Positions 19,973-30,168 are shown, counted from the stretch's first letter. The stretch is DNA of 64,000 nucleotides from Roseovarius faecimaris (GCF_009762325.1 NZ_CP034348.1:192501-256500); one strand, 5' to 3'. Program-made: numbers and translations. Notes: generated by a model from the sequence alone, not told the origin.

Positions 19973-22474
19973 TCAGGCGCGCGTCACCTTGCAGGCGCAT
20001 TTCTTGAAGTCGGTCTCCTTCGAGATCGGGCAGGTGGCATCGAGCGTCAGCTTGTTGGTCAGCTGCCCCTCGTCGAACCACGGCATATAGACGAGGCCCT
20101 TCGGCACCTTGTTGCGTCCGCGCGTCTCGACCCGGGTAAAGATCTCGCCACGGCGCGTGGTCACGGCGATCTCCTGGCCCCGGCGCAACCCGCGCTCCTT
20201 CGCATCCTCGGGGTGCATGTAGAGTACGGCAGACGGATAGGCGCGGTGCAGTTCTGGCACACGGCGCGTCATCGAGCCCGAATGCCAATGCTCCAGCACA
20301 CGCCCGGTGCAGAACCACAGGTCATATTCGTCATCCGGCACCTCGGCGGCAGGCTCGTAGGGGGCAAAGATGATATTCGCCTTGCCATCCTTCTTGCCAT
20401 AGAACTTCACGCCCGCGCCTTCGGGCACATACGGGTCGTAGCCTTCGCGGAAGCGATAGAGCGTTTCCTTGCCGTCCACCACTGGCCAGCGCAGCCCGCG
20501 CGCGTTGTGATAAACGTCAAACTCCGCCAGGTCATGCGCATGGCCCCGGCCAAAGTCGGCATATTCCTCAAACAGGCCCTTCTGCACGTAATAGCCAAAA
20601 TGCTCGGATTCGTCGTTGTCAAAGCCCTCGGCGGTGTCCGACAACGGGTACTTGTCCACCACGCCATTGGTAAAGAGCACCTCATAGAGCGTCTTGCCCG
20701 CAAGCTCCGGCTTCTTGGCGATCAACTCCTCGCCCCAGGCTTCTTCGACAGTGAAGCGCTTGGAGAACTCCATGACCTGCCACACGTCCGAGCGCGCTTC
20801 GCCCGGCGCTTTCACCTGCTGGCGCCAGAACTGTGTGCGCCGCTCGGCATTGCCATAGGCGCCTTCCTTCTCGACCCACATAGCGGTGGGCAGGATCAGG
20901 TCTGCCGAGATGGCGGTGACGGTCGGATAGGGGTCCGACACGGTGATGAAGTTGTCGGGGTTGCGATAGCCGGGCAGGCCCTCTTCGTTCATGTTGGGCG
21001 CGGCCTGCATGTTGTTGGTGCATTGCACCCAATAGGCATTCAGATCGCCATCTTTCAGCTTGCGGTGTTGCAGCACGGCGTGAAAGCCCGGCTTGCCTGG
21101 GATCGTGCCTTCGGGGATGTTCCAGGCGGTCTCGCAAATCTTGCGGTGCTCCTCGTTCATCACCACCATGTCGGCGGGCAGGCGGTGGGCGAAGGTGCCG
21201 ACCTCGCGTGCGGTGCCACATGCCGAGGGCTGCCCGGTCAGCGAGAAGGGCGAGTTGCCCGGCTCGGCAATTTTGCCCGTCAGCAGGTGCACGTTGTACA
21301 TCAGCGAGTTGACCCAAGAGCCGCGTGTGTGCTGGTTGAAGCCCATGGTCCAGAGGCTCATCACCTTGCGGTTCGGATCGGCATATTGCTTGGCCAGCCG
21401 CTCCAGCTGCTCGGCCGGGACGCCGGACAGCTCCGACACCTTCTCGAGCGTGTATTCGCTGACCGCTTCGGCATATTCCTCGAACGTGATCGGCGTCAGC
21501 TTGCCATGCTTGCCATCATGGGCCGGGTTGGCGGCTGCTTGCTCCAGCGGATTGTTGGGGCGCAGGCCATAGCCGATATCGGTGGCGGTTTTGGTGATGT
21601 TGACGTGGTTCTTGACGAACTCCTCGTTCACAGCACCGTTCTGGATGATGTAATTGGCAATGTAGTTGAGGATCGCGAGGTCGGTTTGCGGGGCAAAGAT
21701 CATGCCGTTATCCGCCAGCTCAAACGACCGGTGCGTAAAGGTCGAGAGCACATGCACCTCGCAACCGGGTTTGGTCAGACGCGTGTCGGTCAGGCGCGAC
21801 CACAGGATCGGGTGCATTTCGGCCATGTTGGAGCCCCAGAGCACGAAGGTGTCCGCGTGCTCAAGATCGTCATAGCAGCCCATCGGCTCATCGATGCCGA
21901 AGGTCCGGATAAAGGCGGCCACTGCGGAGGCCATGCAATGCCGGGCGTTGGGGTCGATATTGTTTGACCGCAGCCCCGCCTTCATGAACTTGGCGGCGGC
22001 ATAGCCTTCCCACACGGTCCACTGGCCCGAGCCGAACATACCCACCGAAGTCGGTCCTTTCTTGGCCATGGCCTCTTTCCACTTGGCGGCCATCACGTCG
22101 AAGGCTTCGTCCCACGAGACTTCCTCGAACTCGCCGTTCTTGTCGTAGACGCCATTCGATTTGCGCAGGAGCGGCTTGGTCAGGCGGTCTTCGCCATACA
22201 TGATCTTGGACAGGAAATAGCCCTTGATGCAGTTGAGCCCGCGGTTGACCGGCGCATCCGGGTCGCCCTGCGTGGCCACGACGCGGCCGTCCTTGGTGCC
22301 CACAAGAACCGAGCAGCCTGTTCCGCAGAAACGGCAGGCAGCCTTGTCCCAGCGGATGCCCTGAACCTGTGCCGTGGCGGCGGTGGGGGTGGCCATGGGG
22401 ATGCCAGCAGCGGCGGCGGTGGTGGCGGCGGCGGTGGCCTTGAGGAAAGTGCGGCGCGATTCAGATACGGTCAT
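19973..22474 (-). CDS. napA: Periplasmic nitrate reductase catalytic subunit NapA
   Basis: Molybdoenzyme that reduces nitrate to nitrite in the periplasm. The product is 833 residues. A Tat signal, [15 protein letters not shown], starts at residue 6. The [4Fe-4S] cysteines are C47, C50, C54 and C82, and C180 in NARHCMAS is the molybdenum ligand. The molydopterin domains extend to the C-terminus, which ends in the conserved FKKCACKV context. The start overlaps the end of napD, whose product proofreads this Tat signal. Confidence 0.97.
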   Translation of the reverse strand: MTVSESRRTFLKATAAATTAAAAGIPMATPTAATAQVQGIRWDKAACRFCGTGCSVLVGTKDGRVVATQGDPDAPVNRGLNCIKGYFLSKIMYGEDRLTKPLLRKSNGVYDKNGEFEEVSWDEAFDVMAAKWKEAMAKKGPTSVGMFGSGQWTVWEGYAAAKFMKAGLRSNNIDPNARHCMASAVAAFIRTFGIDEPMGCYDDLEHADTFVLWGSNMAEMHPILWSRLTDTRLTKPGCEVHVLSTFTHRSFELADNGMIFAPQTDLAILNYIANYIIQNGAVNEEFVKNHVNITKTATDIGYGLRPNNPLEQAAANPAHDGKHGKLTPITFEEYAEAVSEYTLEKVSELSGVPAEQLERLAKQYADPNRKVMSLWTMGFNQHTRGSWVNSLMYNVHLLTGKIAEPGNSPFSLTGQPSACGTAREVGTFAHRLPADMVVMNEEHRKICETAWNIPEGTIPGKPGFHAVLQHRKLKDGDLNAYWVQCTNNMQAAPNMNEEGLPGYRNPDNFITVSDPYPTVTAISADLILPTAMWVEKEGAYGNAERRTQFWRQQVKAPGEARSDVWQVMEFSKRFTVEEAWGEELIAKKPELAGKTLYEVLFTNGVVDKYPLSDTAEGFDNDESEHFGYYVQKGLFEEYADFGRGHAHDLAEFDVYHNARGLRWPVVDGKETLYRFREGYDPYVPEGAGVKFYGKKDGKANIIFAPYEPAAEVPDDEYDLWFCTGRVLEHWHSGSMTRRVPELHRAYPSAVLYMHPEDAKERGLRRGQEIAVTTRRGEIFTRVETRGRNKVPKGLVYMPWFDEGQLTNKLTLDATCPISKETDFKKCACKVTRA

Positions 22475-22763
22475 GGGTCAGGCCTCTGGCTGTTTGCGGG
22501 TGTTGGGGGATGGGGCGCACCGGGTCATCGGCGCGCTCCTCGAAATGATGGAAGCTCAGCGTGATCGAGAGCATGCCCGGCAGCTTGTGCAGGGCGACAA
22601 TGGTCTCGGAGGCAAATTTCTCCTCCGTGTCCTCGACGACGATGACAAACCGGCCATCTTCGCTCTCGGCGTGGATTTCAACGCCCGGCGTGGTCTCCAT
22701 CGCCGCGCGGGCGACAGCCTCCTGTCCGGGGGCGATGTGGATCAGACATCCGCAGATGTTCAT
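22461..22763 (-). CDS. napD: NapD chaperone
   Basis: Small cytoplasmic chaperone (100 residues) that binds the NapA twin-arginine signal and prevents premature export. The fold begins [19 protein letters not shown], with the typical βαββαβ pattern and the conserved phrase [14 protein letters not shown]. Its start overlaps the napF stop by ATGA and its end overlaps napA by 14 bases, consistent with coupled translation. Confidence 0.92.
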   Translation of the reverse strand: MNICGCLIHIAPGQEAVARAAMETTPGVEIHAESEDGRFVIVVEDTEEKFASETIVALHKLPGMLSITLSFHHFEERADDPVRPIPQHPQTARGLTHDRI

Positions 22764-23275
22764 GCGACGGGCTCCTTTGCAGGTTGCTCTTCGGGGGAAA
22801 CGGTGATGGTGCCGACAGGGCAGGCCGCGACGCAGGCGCCACAGCCGGTGCAGGCCGCGGCATCGACATTGATCGCGCCCACAGGCCCGGCGCGCAGATC
22901 GAAGCGGAGCGCTTCGGTCTCACAGAAATCGCTGCAAGCGCGGCAGGAAACCCCTTGGGTCAAAAGGCACGCGCTGCCGATTTCAGCGGTCAGCGTCCAG
23001 GGCATCTCGGTGATGTCAAAGAAGACGTCTTCGCCACAGGCGTTGGCGCAATCGGCGCAGAACGTGCATTCACCGCGGGTGAAATCCAGGCCGGGCGTGC
23101 CTGCGGGACCGGGAATGAGGATGGCTTCGGGGCAGGCGCGGATGCAATCGCCGCAGGAGGTGCAGCTTTCGCGCACACGGGCTTCGGTTGTCCAAGGCGG
23201 GCGCTGCACATGCCTCTTGCGGGAAAGAAAACCGCGGCGCCCGAGGGAAGCTGAGAGAAGCGGCGCCTGGGTCAT
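22760..23275 (-). CDS. napF: Ferredoxin-type protein NapF
   Basis: Cytoplasmic iron-sulfur protein of 171 residues thought to help NapA maturation. Cysteine clusters seen are CTSCGDCIRACPE, CTFCADCANACGE, CRACSDFCE and CTGCGACVAACPV. The N-terminus has the usual RRGFL motif. It is the first structural gene of the operon. Only a weak AAAGGCG precedes the ATG, and its start overlaps the stop of a 28-codon upstream frame, which may couple its translation. Confidence 0.93.
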   Translation of the reverse strand: MTQAPLLSASLGRRGFLSRKRHVQRPPWTTEARVRESCTSCGDCIRACPEAILIPGPAGTPGLDFTRGECTFCADCANACGEDVFFDITEMPWTLTAEIGSACLLTQGVSCRACSDFCETEALRFDLRAGPVGAINVDAAACTGCGACVAACPVGTITVSPEEQPAKEPVA

Positions 23276-23358
23276 GACCGCGCCTTTCGCACACAGAACG
23301 ATCGCGCGCGCATAATGGGATCATGAGTTGCGCCTTCAGAGATGATTGAGCGAATCAT
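23272..23358 (-). CDS. Possible leader peptide overlapping napF
   Basis: A 28-codon frame lies in the napF leader. AGGAGG stands 11 bases before its ATG, a stronger ribosome site than that of napF, and its TGA overlaps the napF start as ATGA. The peptide is basic (MIRSIISEG... ending RKARS) and has no membrane segment, so it is not NapE. It could be a translated leader that couples ribosomes onto napF, or chance. Confidence 0.35.
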   Translation of the reverse strand: MIRSIISEGATHDPIMRARSFCVRKARS

Positions 23359-23359
23359 C
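23341..23359 (-). promoter_or_regulatory. Inverted repeat in the nap leader
   Basis: Perfect 7-bp arms GATGATT and AATCATC separated by five bases lie between the CRP/FNR-type site and napF, about 65 bases downstream of the site. This may be a regulator site or an mRNA hairpin. It covers the start codon of the putative leader peptide. Confidence 0.4.
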
Positions 23360-23417
23360 TTTGCTGGGTCCTCCTACCTCGCTGTTCCGAGGCTAGGACT
23401 CTGATCCGTTAGAAACC

Positions 23418-23431
23418 TTGACCTAAGTCAA
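23418..23431 (-). promoter_or_regulatory. CRP/FNR-family binding site upstream of nap operon
   Basis: The sequence TTGACCTAAGTCAA is a perfect palindrome of the form TTGAC-N4-GTCAA. It matches the CRP/FNR superfamily pattern TTGA-N6-TCAA closely; the canonical FNR half-site is TTGAT. If centred at -41.5 it would drive a start near 23383, with TAGCCT as a plausible -10 element. Control by FnrL or by a nitric-oxide regulator (NnrR/Dnr type) is inferred from the site and the operon function. Confidence 0.65.
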
Positions 23432-23541
23432 CAAAACGCGATTCCACCGCCAAAGCTTCGCGGTGGGGTGGAATCGTTTTTGTTTACAGAGGGTTGCGCG
23501 CAGATTGGCAGGCGTGACGTTTGCGCGCAGGCCGTTCGGGA

Positions 23542-24468
23542 TCAGACGCCGAGGCACCAGCGCATGATCGCCTTTTGCGCATGCAGGCGGTTCTCGGCCT
23601 CGTCGAAGATCACCGAATGCGGCCCGTCCATCACCGCACTTGTGGCCTCATCCTCGCGATGCGCGGGCAGGCAATGCATGAACAGCGCGTCCGGCTTGGC
23701 ATGCGACATCAGCTCTTCGTTCACCTGATAGGGGCGCAGCATGTTGTGACGCCGTTCCTTGGTGGACTGGCTGTCATGCATGGAAACCCAGGTGTCGGTG
23801 ACGACAAGGTCAGCTCCTTCCACCGCCTTGACCGGATCACGCTCGATGGTCACGCGGCTTCCGGCCTTGCGCGCCAGCCCCATGAACTCATCCTCGGGAT
23901 CAAGCTGCGTTGGGCCGGTAAAGGTGAAATCGAAGCCGAACTGCCCTGCGGCGTGCAGGAAAGAGGCGCACACATTGTTGCCGTCCCCCGACCAGACAAC
24001 CTTCTTGCCCTTGATCGGTCCGCGATGCTCCTCATAAGTCATCACATCGGCCATGATCTGACAGGGGTGGGTGCGGTCAGTGAGGCCGTTGATCACCGGC
24101 ACATCGGCATATTCGGCCATTTCCAGAAGCACGCTTTCGTCAAAGGTGCGGATCATGATCAGGTCGACATAGCGGCTCATCACGCGGGCGGTATCGGCGA
24201 TCGTCTCACCATGGCCGAGCTGCATGTCCGCGCCCGAAAGCAGCATCGTCTCCCCGCCCATCTGGCGCACGCCCACGTCAAAGCTGACGCGCGTACGGGT
24301 CGACGGTTTCTCGAAGATCAGCGCAACCATGCGGCCTTTGAGCGGCTGCTCATCATCCGCTGCACCCCGGCTGCGCCCGTCGCGTGCGGATTTCATCGCG
24401 CGGGCCGTGTCGATGATGCTCCGCAGGTCGGCAGGGTCGGTTTTGTGTATGTCGAGGAAATGCGTCAT
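23542..24468 (-). CDS. argF: Ornithine carbamoyltransferase
   Basis: Arginine biosynthesis enzyme making citrulline from ornithine and carbamoyl phosphate in the cytoplasm. The carbamoyl phosphate loop is STRTR (56-60), HPCQ is at 134-137 and the ornithine-binding HCLP is at 265-268. At 308 residues it is full length. The start is set at [11 protein letters not shown]; the open frame extends 64 codons further upstream, but that segment overlaps argD on the same strand. It lies 55 bases after argD, probably one transcript. Confidence 0.95.
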   Translation of the reverse strand: MTHFLDIHKTDPADLRSIIDTARAMKSARDGRSRGAADDEQPLKGRMVALIFEKPSTRTRVSFDVGVRQMGGETMLLSGADMQLGHGETIADTARVMSRYVDLIMIRTFDESVLLEMAEYADVPVINGLTDRTHPCQIMADVMTYEEHRGPIKGKKVVWSGDGNNVCASFLHAAGQFGFDFTFTGPTQLDPEDEFMGLARKAGSRVTIERDPVKAVEGADLVVTDTWVSMHDSQSTKERRHNMLRPYQVNEELMSHAKPDALFMHCLPAHREDEATSAVMDGPHSVIFDEAENRLHAQKAIMRWCLGV

Positions 24469-24523
24469 GGTGTTTGCTTTCTGGCGGGCGTCGGGTTGTG
24501 AGTATTTGGGGAACAATGAAAGA

Positions 24524-25699
24524 TCATGCGGCGCTGACCTGTCGGGCGGCGGTATCGAGGCGTTTGAGCGCCTCGGCCACCTCTTCCTCGCTGATCGTGA
24601 GCGGCGGCAGCAGACGCAGCACGTTGTCGGCCGCAGGCACGGTGATAAGCAGGGCGTCATAGGCCGCGGTCAGCACGTCGGTATTCGGAGCCTTGCATTT
24701 CAAGCCCAGCATCAGTCCGGTGCCGCGCACGCTGTCGAAGACCTCGGGGTGACTGGCAACAAGTCCTTCCAACCCTTGCCGCAGAAGCCCGGCCGTGCGG
24801 TTCACCTGCGCAAGGAACGCAGGGTCGGCCACGTGATCCATCACAGCACAACCCACGGCACAGCCCAGAGGGTTGCCGCCATAGGTGGAGCCGTGGGTGC
24901 CGGCCGTCATGCCCGAGGCGGCGTGTTCGGTGGCCAGCACCGCGCCAAGCGGGAAGCCCCCGCCGATGCCCTTGGCCACCATCATGATATCGGGCTCGAT
25001 CCCGGCCCATTCATGCGCAAAGAGGCGGCCGGTGCGGCCCATGCCGCATTGCACCTCGTCGAGGATCAGCAACAGGCCATGTTCGTCACACAGATCGCGC
25101 AGGCCTTTCAGGCACTGGTCGGGCAGGGGGCGGATGCCGCCTTCGCCCTGCACCGGTTCGATCAGGATCGCGGCGGTTTTGTCGGTGATGGCGGCGGTGA
25201 GTGCGTCATGATCGTTCCACGGCAGATGCACGAAACCGGGCAGGAGCGGGCCAAAGCCCTTGGTCATCTTTTCCGATCCAGCCGCGGAAATCCCCGCCGA
25301 GGAGCGGCCATGGAAAGACCCCTCGAACGTGATGATCTCCACCCGCTCCGGCTGACCCGCCTCGAAAAAATGCTTGCGGGTCATCTTCACCGCCAGCTCA
25401 CAGCTTTCGGTGCCGGAATTGGTGAAGAAGACCGTATCGGCAAATGTCGCCTCAACCAGTTTGTCCGCGAGCGCCTGCTGTTGCGGGATGTGATAGAGGT
25501 TTGACGTGTGCCACAGCGCCTGGGCCTGGTCGGTCAGCGCCTTCACCAGCGCCGGGTGCGCATGGCCGAGCGCGTTCACCGCGATACCGGCGCCAAGGTC
25601 GAGGAAACGTCGCCCATCGGCCTCGATCAGCCAGGAGCCTTCGCCCTTGACAAATGTCAGGGGCGCGCGCGCATAGGTGGGCAAGACAGACGGGATCAT
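24524..25699 (-). CDS. argD: Acetylornithine aminotransferase
   Basis: PLP-dependent class III aminotransferase converting N-acetylglutamate semialdehyde to N-acetylornithine. It also commonly serves as succinyldiaminopimelate aminotransferase in lysine synthesis. Family motifs seen are [15 protein letters not shown] for phosphate binding, [14 protein letters not shown], and [13 protein letters not shown] with the PLP lysine. The 391-residue length is normal. GGAAG lies seven bases before the ATG. It is paired with argF, which supports the arginine role. Confidence 0.94.
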   Translation of the reverse strand: MIPSVLPTYARAPLTFVKGEGSWLIEADGRRFLDLGAGIAVNALGHAHPALVKALTDQAQALWHTSNLYHIPQQQALADKLVEATFADTVFFTNSGTESCELAVKMTRKHFFEAGQPERVEIITFEGSFHGRSSAGISAAGSEKMTKGFGPLLPGFVHLPWNDHDALTAAITDKTAAILIEPVQGEGGIRPLPDQCLKGLRDLCDEHGLLLILDEVQCGMGRTGRLFAHEWAGIEPDIMMVAKGIGGGFPLGAVLATEHAASGMTAGTHGSTYGGNPLGCAVGCAVMDHVADPAFLAQVNRTAGLLRQGLEGLVASHPEVFDSVRGTGLMLGLKCKAPNTDVLTAAYDALLITVPAADNVLRLLPPLTISEEEVAEALKRLDTAARQVSAA

Positions 25700-25916
25700 G
25701 TCGCTCTTCCTTCTGGTCAGAAGCCTTGTGAGTGCCGCAAGGGCAGGCAGGTGTCAATGAGAGAGGGGGCGGTGCCGTGGCACCAGGGATCAAAAGCGGG
25801 ACGTCAGGCGCTGAGGCGTCGGCGTCGGGGGCAGGGATATGCGTGCGTTTTGATCATGAGTGACCTGTTAACGGGGATTTCCCTGAAACGAAAGAGGTAA
25901 TCTCGCGGCGATACGC

Positions 25917-27167
25917 CTACTCCGCGGGTTCAGGCTCGGGTGTCCTTGCGACCGTCGCAGGGCCGACCTTCAGCCGGGCCTGACCCAGACGGGGATGCAG
26001 GCGCGTCGCCAGCCAGCCGGTAAGCAGCAAGGCTACCCCGCCCGCAGCAAAGATCGCGCTCAGGGGCGCGACCAGCAGCACCAGCCAGGCAAGACCCGGC
26101 GTGGCGATGCCCGACACGTCGCGAAAGCTGGAATAGATTGCGGACATTTCGGTGCGTTCGGACGGCTTGACCGCCAGCAGGAACGGCAGGCCCGCCGAGA
26201 TGTCGAGAAGGATCAGGTAGAACGACCCGACAAAAAGCAGCAAAACCGCCACCCACGGGGTGCCCGCAAACACCGTGGCGGCACAAAATGACAGCCCGCC
26301 CAGCACAAAACCCAGCCTGACCGCGTAGCGTACCGATCGCCGCTGCATCCAGCGCAGCATCAGCGGCGTGACCAGCAGCATCCCGTTGGAGACGGACAGG
26401 GCGATCCCGCCAAGGGTCTCTCCCAGGCCGCTTTTGACCGCGAAGATCGGCAGATAGACAACATAGACCCACCACCCGCAACTGCGGATGACCGCAAAGA
26501 TCCAGCCGGCAACCAGACGCGGCTGGGCAAAGAACCGGGGAAGATAGGACAGCGGGTTGACCGGGGGGGTTCTGCTTCTGGTGATCAGCTTGCCGTTGCC
26601 CAGGCGCATCCACAGGAACACGCCCAGCATGGCCGTAGCCGCGGCTGCCGAGATCAGGAATGGCAGCGGCCGCCAGATGCCCAGCAGGAACACCCCCAGC
26701 ACCGGGCCAACCGTCCAGCCAAGCGCCCCGTAGAACATGCGCGACGTTTCGCAGCGTCCTAGCTCGCTGCGCGCGATATAGTCCAGCACATAGGCGTTGA
26801 AACACACAAACAGCATTACCGTCGCCACGGTGATGGCGGTCAGCGCCGGGACGATCAGCGTGCTTTGCGTGGCGGCTGTAATCGCCCCGCCCGCGAAGAG
26901 CAGCGTACCGGTGATGTAGATGTGCCTGCGTGCGATGAAACGCGCCGCGAACGGCACCATCAGCCCGGCGGCGAGCGACAAAAGCCCGATCAGGAAATAG
27001 GTGCGGGAAACCGCCACAGCATCGCCAAGGGTGCGGTACATCTCGATCGGAAAGACCGAGACGAGGATGCCGCGGGCAATCGCCTCGGTTCCCGACAGGC
27101 TCGCGAAGCCCCGGACGCTCGGGGTCGGAGCGTGGCGCAGCCATTCTGGGATACGGCGTTCGTGCAT
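25917..27167 (-). CDS. Major facilitator superfamily transporter
   Basis: Predicted 12-helix MFS permease of 416 residues. Two hydrophobic halves flank a cytoplasmic loop near residues 190-215 (MRLGNGKLITRSRTPP). A basic loop, ARFIARRHIY, sits after the second or third helix in the usual motif A position, although the motif is degenerate. The C-terminal tail is acidic and proline-rich. The substrate is unknown. It is divergent from the PLP enzyme at 27341 and not obviously in an operon with argD. Confidence 0.85.
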   Translation of the reverse strand: MHERRIPEWLRHAPTPSVRGFASLSGTEAIARGILVSVFPIEMYRTLGDAVAVSRTYFLIGLLSLAAGLMVPFAARFIARRHIYITGTLLFAGGAITAATQSTLIVPALTAITVATVMLFVCFNAYVLDYIARSELGRCETSRMFYGALGWTVGPVLGVFLLGIWRPLPFLISAAAATAMLGVFLWMRLGNGKLITRSRTPPVNPLSYLPRFFAQPRLVAGWIFAVIRSCGWWVYVVYLPIFAVKSGLGETLGGIALSVSNGMLLVTPLMLRWMQRRSVRYAVRLGFVLGGLSFCAATVFAGTPWVAVLLLFVGSFYLILLDISAGLPFLLAVKPSERTEMSAIYSSFRDVSGIATPGLAWLVLLVAPLSAIFAAGGVALLLTGWLATRLHPRLGQARLKVGPATVARTPEPEPAE

Positions 27168-27340
27168 GGGTCATCCGGAAACATCAGACCCCGAACGTAC
27201 CCCGCCCGGATCACGCCGACTCTCCCGGAAACGACCCAAGGTCGCTTTTGACTCATGGAGCGGCATTTGGATGCGAACACGTCTTGTGTTTGCAGGCGGT
27301 GTCGCTAGGTTCGGCGGGCAATTCAGAGGATCAGACCCCC

Positions 27341-28504
27341 ATGACACGCCCCACGAACCGCGCTCTGTCTCCAGCGACCAGACTGGCCCAGGCTCTGCGC
27401 TTTGTGGACGAGGCGAGCGGCGCGATCATCCCGGCCATTCATCCGTCGGCGACCTATGCGCGCGACGCGGATCACAACCTGCGCACAGGGCTGATCTATC
27501 GCCGCGACGGCAACCCGACGACCGAACTGGCCGAGCGTATCATCTGCGACATGGAAGGCGCGGCCGAGACGATGCTGTTTTCGACGGGTATGTCCGCCGC
27601 GCTAGCCGTGATCGAACATCTTCCGGCCGGGGCGCATGTCGTGGTGCCCGATGTCATGTATTATGGGGTACTTGGCCAGTTTCAGACCTATGAGGCCAAG
27701 GGCCGCCTGGACGTGAGCTATTACAGCGCTGGCGATCTGTCTGACATGCGCGCGCTTATGCGCCATGGCGAGACCGCGCTGGTCTGGGCCGAGACACCCA
27801 ACAACCCGAATTGGGACGTGACAGACATTCCGGCCGCCGCCGAGATCGCCCATGCCGTAGGCGCCAGGCTGGTGACGGATTGCACCGCGACGCCACCCCC
27901 GTTCGTGCGGGCGCTCAATCTGGGCGCGGATATCTCCTTTCATTCGGCGACGAAATATCTCAACGGGCATTCGGATATCACCGGCGGCGTGCTTTCGGTC
28001 AGGGAAACAGGCGCGCATTGGGACGAGCTTCTCAAGGTGCGCAACAGTCAGGGCACCGTCCTCAATACCTGGGATGCGTATATGCTGATCCGGGGCATGC
28101 GCACGCTGATGCTGCGCTATGAACGCTGCACCGAGAACGCGCTTGCCGTGGCGCGGCATCTGGAGGGGCATCCGGGGGTTGAAAAGGTGATGTATCCCGG
28201 CCTGCCGTCGCATCCCGACCACGAGATCGCCAAACGTCAGACCGGCGGGGCCTATGGCGGGATGTTGTCGATCCTTGTGAAAGGCAACGAGCAAACGGCG
28301 ATCGACGTGGTCCGCGCCTGCGAGGTGTTCTATCCGGCCACCTCCCTGGGTGGTGTGGAGAGCCTGATCGAGCATCGCAAGACCGTCTCGGGCGACGGCT
28401 TTCCGGTGCATCCCTGCCTCCTGCGGCTCAGCATCGGGATCGAGGATGCAGGCGATCTGATCGCCGATCTGGATCAGGCGCTGGAGCGTGCCGGGGCAGG
28501 GTGA
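27341..28504 (+). CDS. Cys/Met metabolism PLP-dependent enzyme (trans-sulfuration family)
   Basis: Member of the cystathionine gamma-synthase / beta-lyase / methionine gamma-lyase family, 387 residues. The PLP site SFHSATKYLNGHSDITGG contains the Schiff-base lysine. The N-terminal YRRDGNPTTELAE matches the family YSRxxNPT motif, and the C-terminal SLGGVESLIEHRK motif is present. The exact reaction cannot be decided from motifs. The start at MTRPTN follows AGAGGA with ten bases of spacing; an earlier in-frame ATG at 27248 lies in the promoter region. It is divergent from the MFS transporter. Confidence 0.85.
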   Translation: MTRPTNRALSPATRLAQALRFVDEASGAIIPAIHPSATYARDADHNLRTGLIYRRDGNPTTELAERIICDMEGAAETMLFSTGMSAALAVIEHLPAGAHVVVPDVMYYGVLGQFQTYEAKGRLDVSYYSAGDLSDMRALMRHGETALVWAETPNNPNWDVTDIPAAAEIAHAVGARLVTDCTATPPPFVRALNLGADISFHSATKYLNGHSDITGGVLSVRETGAHWDELLKVRNSQGTVLNTWDAYMLIRGMRTLMLRYERCTENALAVARHLEGHPGVEKVMYPGLPSHPDHEIAKRQTGGAYGGMLSILVKGNEQTAIDVVRACEVFYPATSLGGVESLIEHRKTVSGDGFPVHPCLLRLSIGIEDAGDLIADLDQALERAGAG

Positions 28505-28744
28505 ACCGGCCCCTCTCCTGACCCGCGCGCGGCGGCCTGACTTGCCCAATCGGATTTGACCAGCGCTCGGATTCTGCGCAGGACCGGCCATCCCGACCGA
28601 CGACGCGTATTTGGCGAGGATGGGGGCGTTGATCCGCAGTGGCCCGCCTGGACAAACCGCCAGTCTCAGTCCTCTCGCTTGATCGAGCCCACTTTGCTGT
28701 ATTACGTTGGGTAAACCGTATCAGCCGCATTGTCCGGAGGCCCC

Positions 28745-29140
28745 ATGACACCTGATCCGCAGACCAGCCGCCAGATTGCACAAGCGCATTGCGACGCCTG
28801 GAGCAGCCGCAACCCGCAAGCGGTTGCCGACCGGTACGCAAAGGATGCGACCATGAGCATGAACCATGGCGAACCGATGACCAGCCAGGCCGAAATCGCG
28901 GACATGGCCGCTGGCTTCATGGCCGACTTTCCCGATCTGGTCCTGACCCTCGATACCGTTTTGGTCGCAGATCGCCACATGGTCTATGCCTGGACCTTCG
29001 AAGGCCACCACACGGAGACGGGCAATCATGTGAAGTTCTCCGGGTGGGAAGAATGGGACCTGGACGAGAATCTCAAGGTCACCAAGTCACTGGGCTGGTA
29101 TGACGGCGCCGATTACGAACGCCAAGTCACAGGCGAATGA
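28745..29140 (+). CDS. SnoaL-like (NTF2 fold) protein
   Basis: A 131-residue protein of the NTF2/SnoaL superfamily, small α+β barrel proteins that include polyketide cyclases, ester cyclases and many of unknown role. The N-terminal helix AHCDAWSSRNPQAVADRYA, the central strand pair and the tail EWDLDENLKVTKSLGWYDG follow the SnoaL pattern. The ATG is preceded by CGGAGG at seven bases; a TTG 15 bases upstream is less likely. Its stop overlaps the start of the broken dehydrogenase gene (ATGA), suggesting a two-gene unit. Confidence 0.75.
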   Translation: MTPDPQTSRQIAQAHCDAWSSRNPQAVADRYAKDATMSMNHGEPMTSQAEIADMAAGFMADFPDLVLTLDTVLVADRHMVYAWTFEGHHTETGNHVKFSGWEEWDLDENLKVTKSLGWYDGADYERQVTGE

Positions 29141-30168
29141 CACTTACCTCCAGAGGGCCGCGGCCCGTGCGCGCCATCGTTTACGGGGTCGGGGAGATGG
29201 GGTCGATCGTCACCCGTCTTCTTGTGGAGCGCGGTGTCGAGATCGCCGGCGCCATCGGACGCAGCACAACGAAGGTCGGTCGGGATCTGGGTGAGGTGGC
29301 GGGCCTTGGACGACGGCTTGGCATTCCGGTCGAAGCCGATGCCGCGGCGGTTCTTGGCCGTGGCGCGGATATCGCGATCGTCTGTGTCGGCAGCTATCTT
29401 GAGACGATGTTCCCGCATTTCGCAGCCTGCCTTGAGAACGGAATTAATGTTGTCACCATCGAGGAAGAAACAGTCTTCCCCTGGACAAGCGCGCCGGCGA
29501 GGGCACAGTAACTCGACGCGCTCGCCAGGGCCAATGGCGTCACGCTCGCCGCGTCTGGCGCGCAGGACGTGTTCTGGCTGAATCAGATCACCACCCTGCT
29601 GGGCGCAGCACATCGCATCGAACGTGTCGAGGGCCACAGCGTCTGGAATGTCGATGACTACGGTCCCGAGGTGGCACGGCATCTGTGCATCGGCATGCCA
29701 CGCGCGGATTTCGAACGGCATGTAGCTGAAAACGGTTGGCCTGAATTCGTGGCGCGCCAGACACTTGAAGCGATGATTGCTCGTTTGGGCCTGTCTGTTG
29801 ACCGGATCAGTTCGAGTGTGACGCCACTCGTCGCCGATGTTGCCGTCGATTGTCGGGCGCTCAAGACCCGGGTCGCCGTCGGCAGCCTGATCGGCACCGT
29901 CGATACAACGACAGTCACCACCAGCGAAGGCCCAAGTTTCGAGTTCAGGATGGAGGGCCGGATTCACCGGAACGGCGAAACGGACAGCAACACCTGGCGT
30001 ATTGTTGGCGAGCCCGATCTGCACTTGCGTAATGACAATGTTCCGACGCGATTTATCACCTGTTCGACAATGGTGAACCGGATTGTCGATGTTATACAGG
30101 CGCCTCCTGGCTTGATCTCGCTGGACAAGCTGAACGCCCCGTCTTTCCGCCATACAATCGCAGTCTGA
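29137..30168 (+). pseudogene. Dihydrodipicolinate reductase-like / 2,4-diaminopentanoate dehydrogenase-family gene with an in-frame TAA
   Basis: The frame encodes an NAD(P)-binding oxidoreductase of about 343 residues. The N-terminal Rossmann motif YGVGEMG starts near residue 16, and a C-terminal half resembles 2,4-diaminopentanoate dehydrogenase and related DapB-fold enzymes (SGAQDVFWLNQITTLL, GHSVWNVDDYGPE). A single TAA at 29509-29511 interrupts it at codon 125, and the reading frame continues unchanged to 30168 with no other stop. The expected residue is probably glutamate or glutamine, one base away. It is either a young pseudogene, a sequencing error or, least likely, a readthrough site. 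Its start overlaps the SnoaL-like gene. Confidence 0.75.

Noticed and set aside
19940..21967. A 675-codon plus-strand frame opposite napA
   Set aside because: It is an antisense shadow. NapA cofactor motifs are unmistakable on the minus strand.
23276..23541. A napE or napK gene upstream of napF
   Set aside because: No frame with a membrane helix of NapE type exists there; only a short basic peptide was found.
25700..25916. Coding potential in the gap between argD and the MFS gene
   Set aside because: Only very short frames without ribosome sites are present, so it is treated as non-coding intergenic sequence.
28505..28744. Possible small gene in the 240-base gap before the SnoaL-like gene
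   Set aside because: No start with a ribosome site and no conserved-looking peptide were found; the gap probably holds only the promoter.
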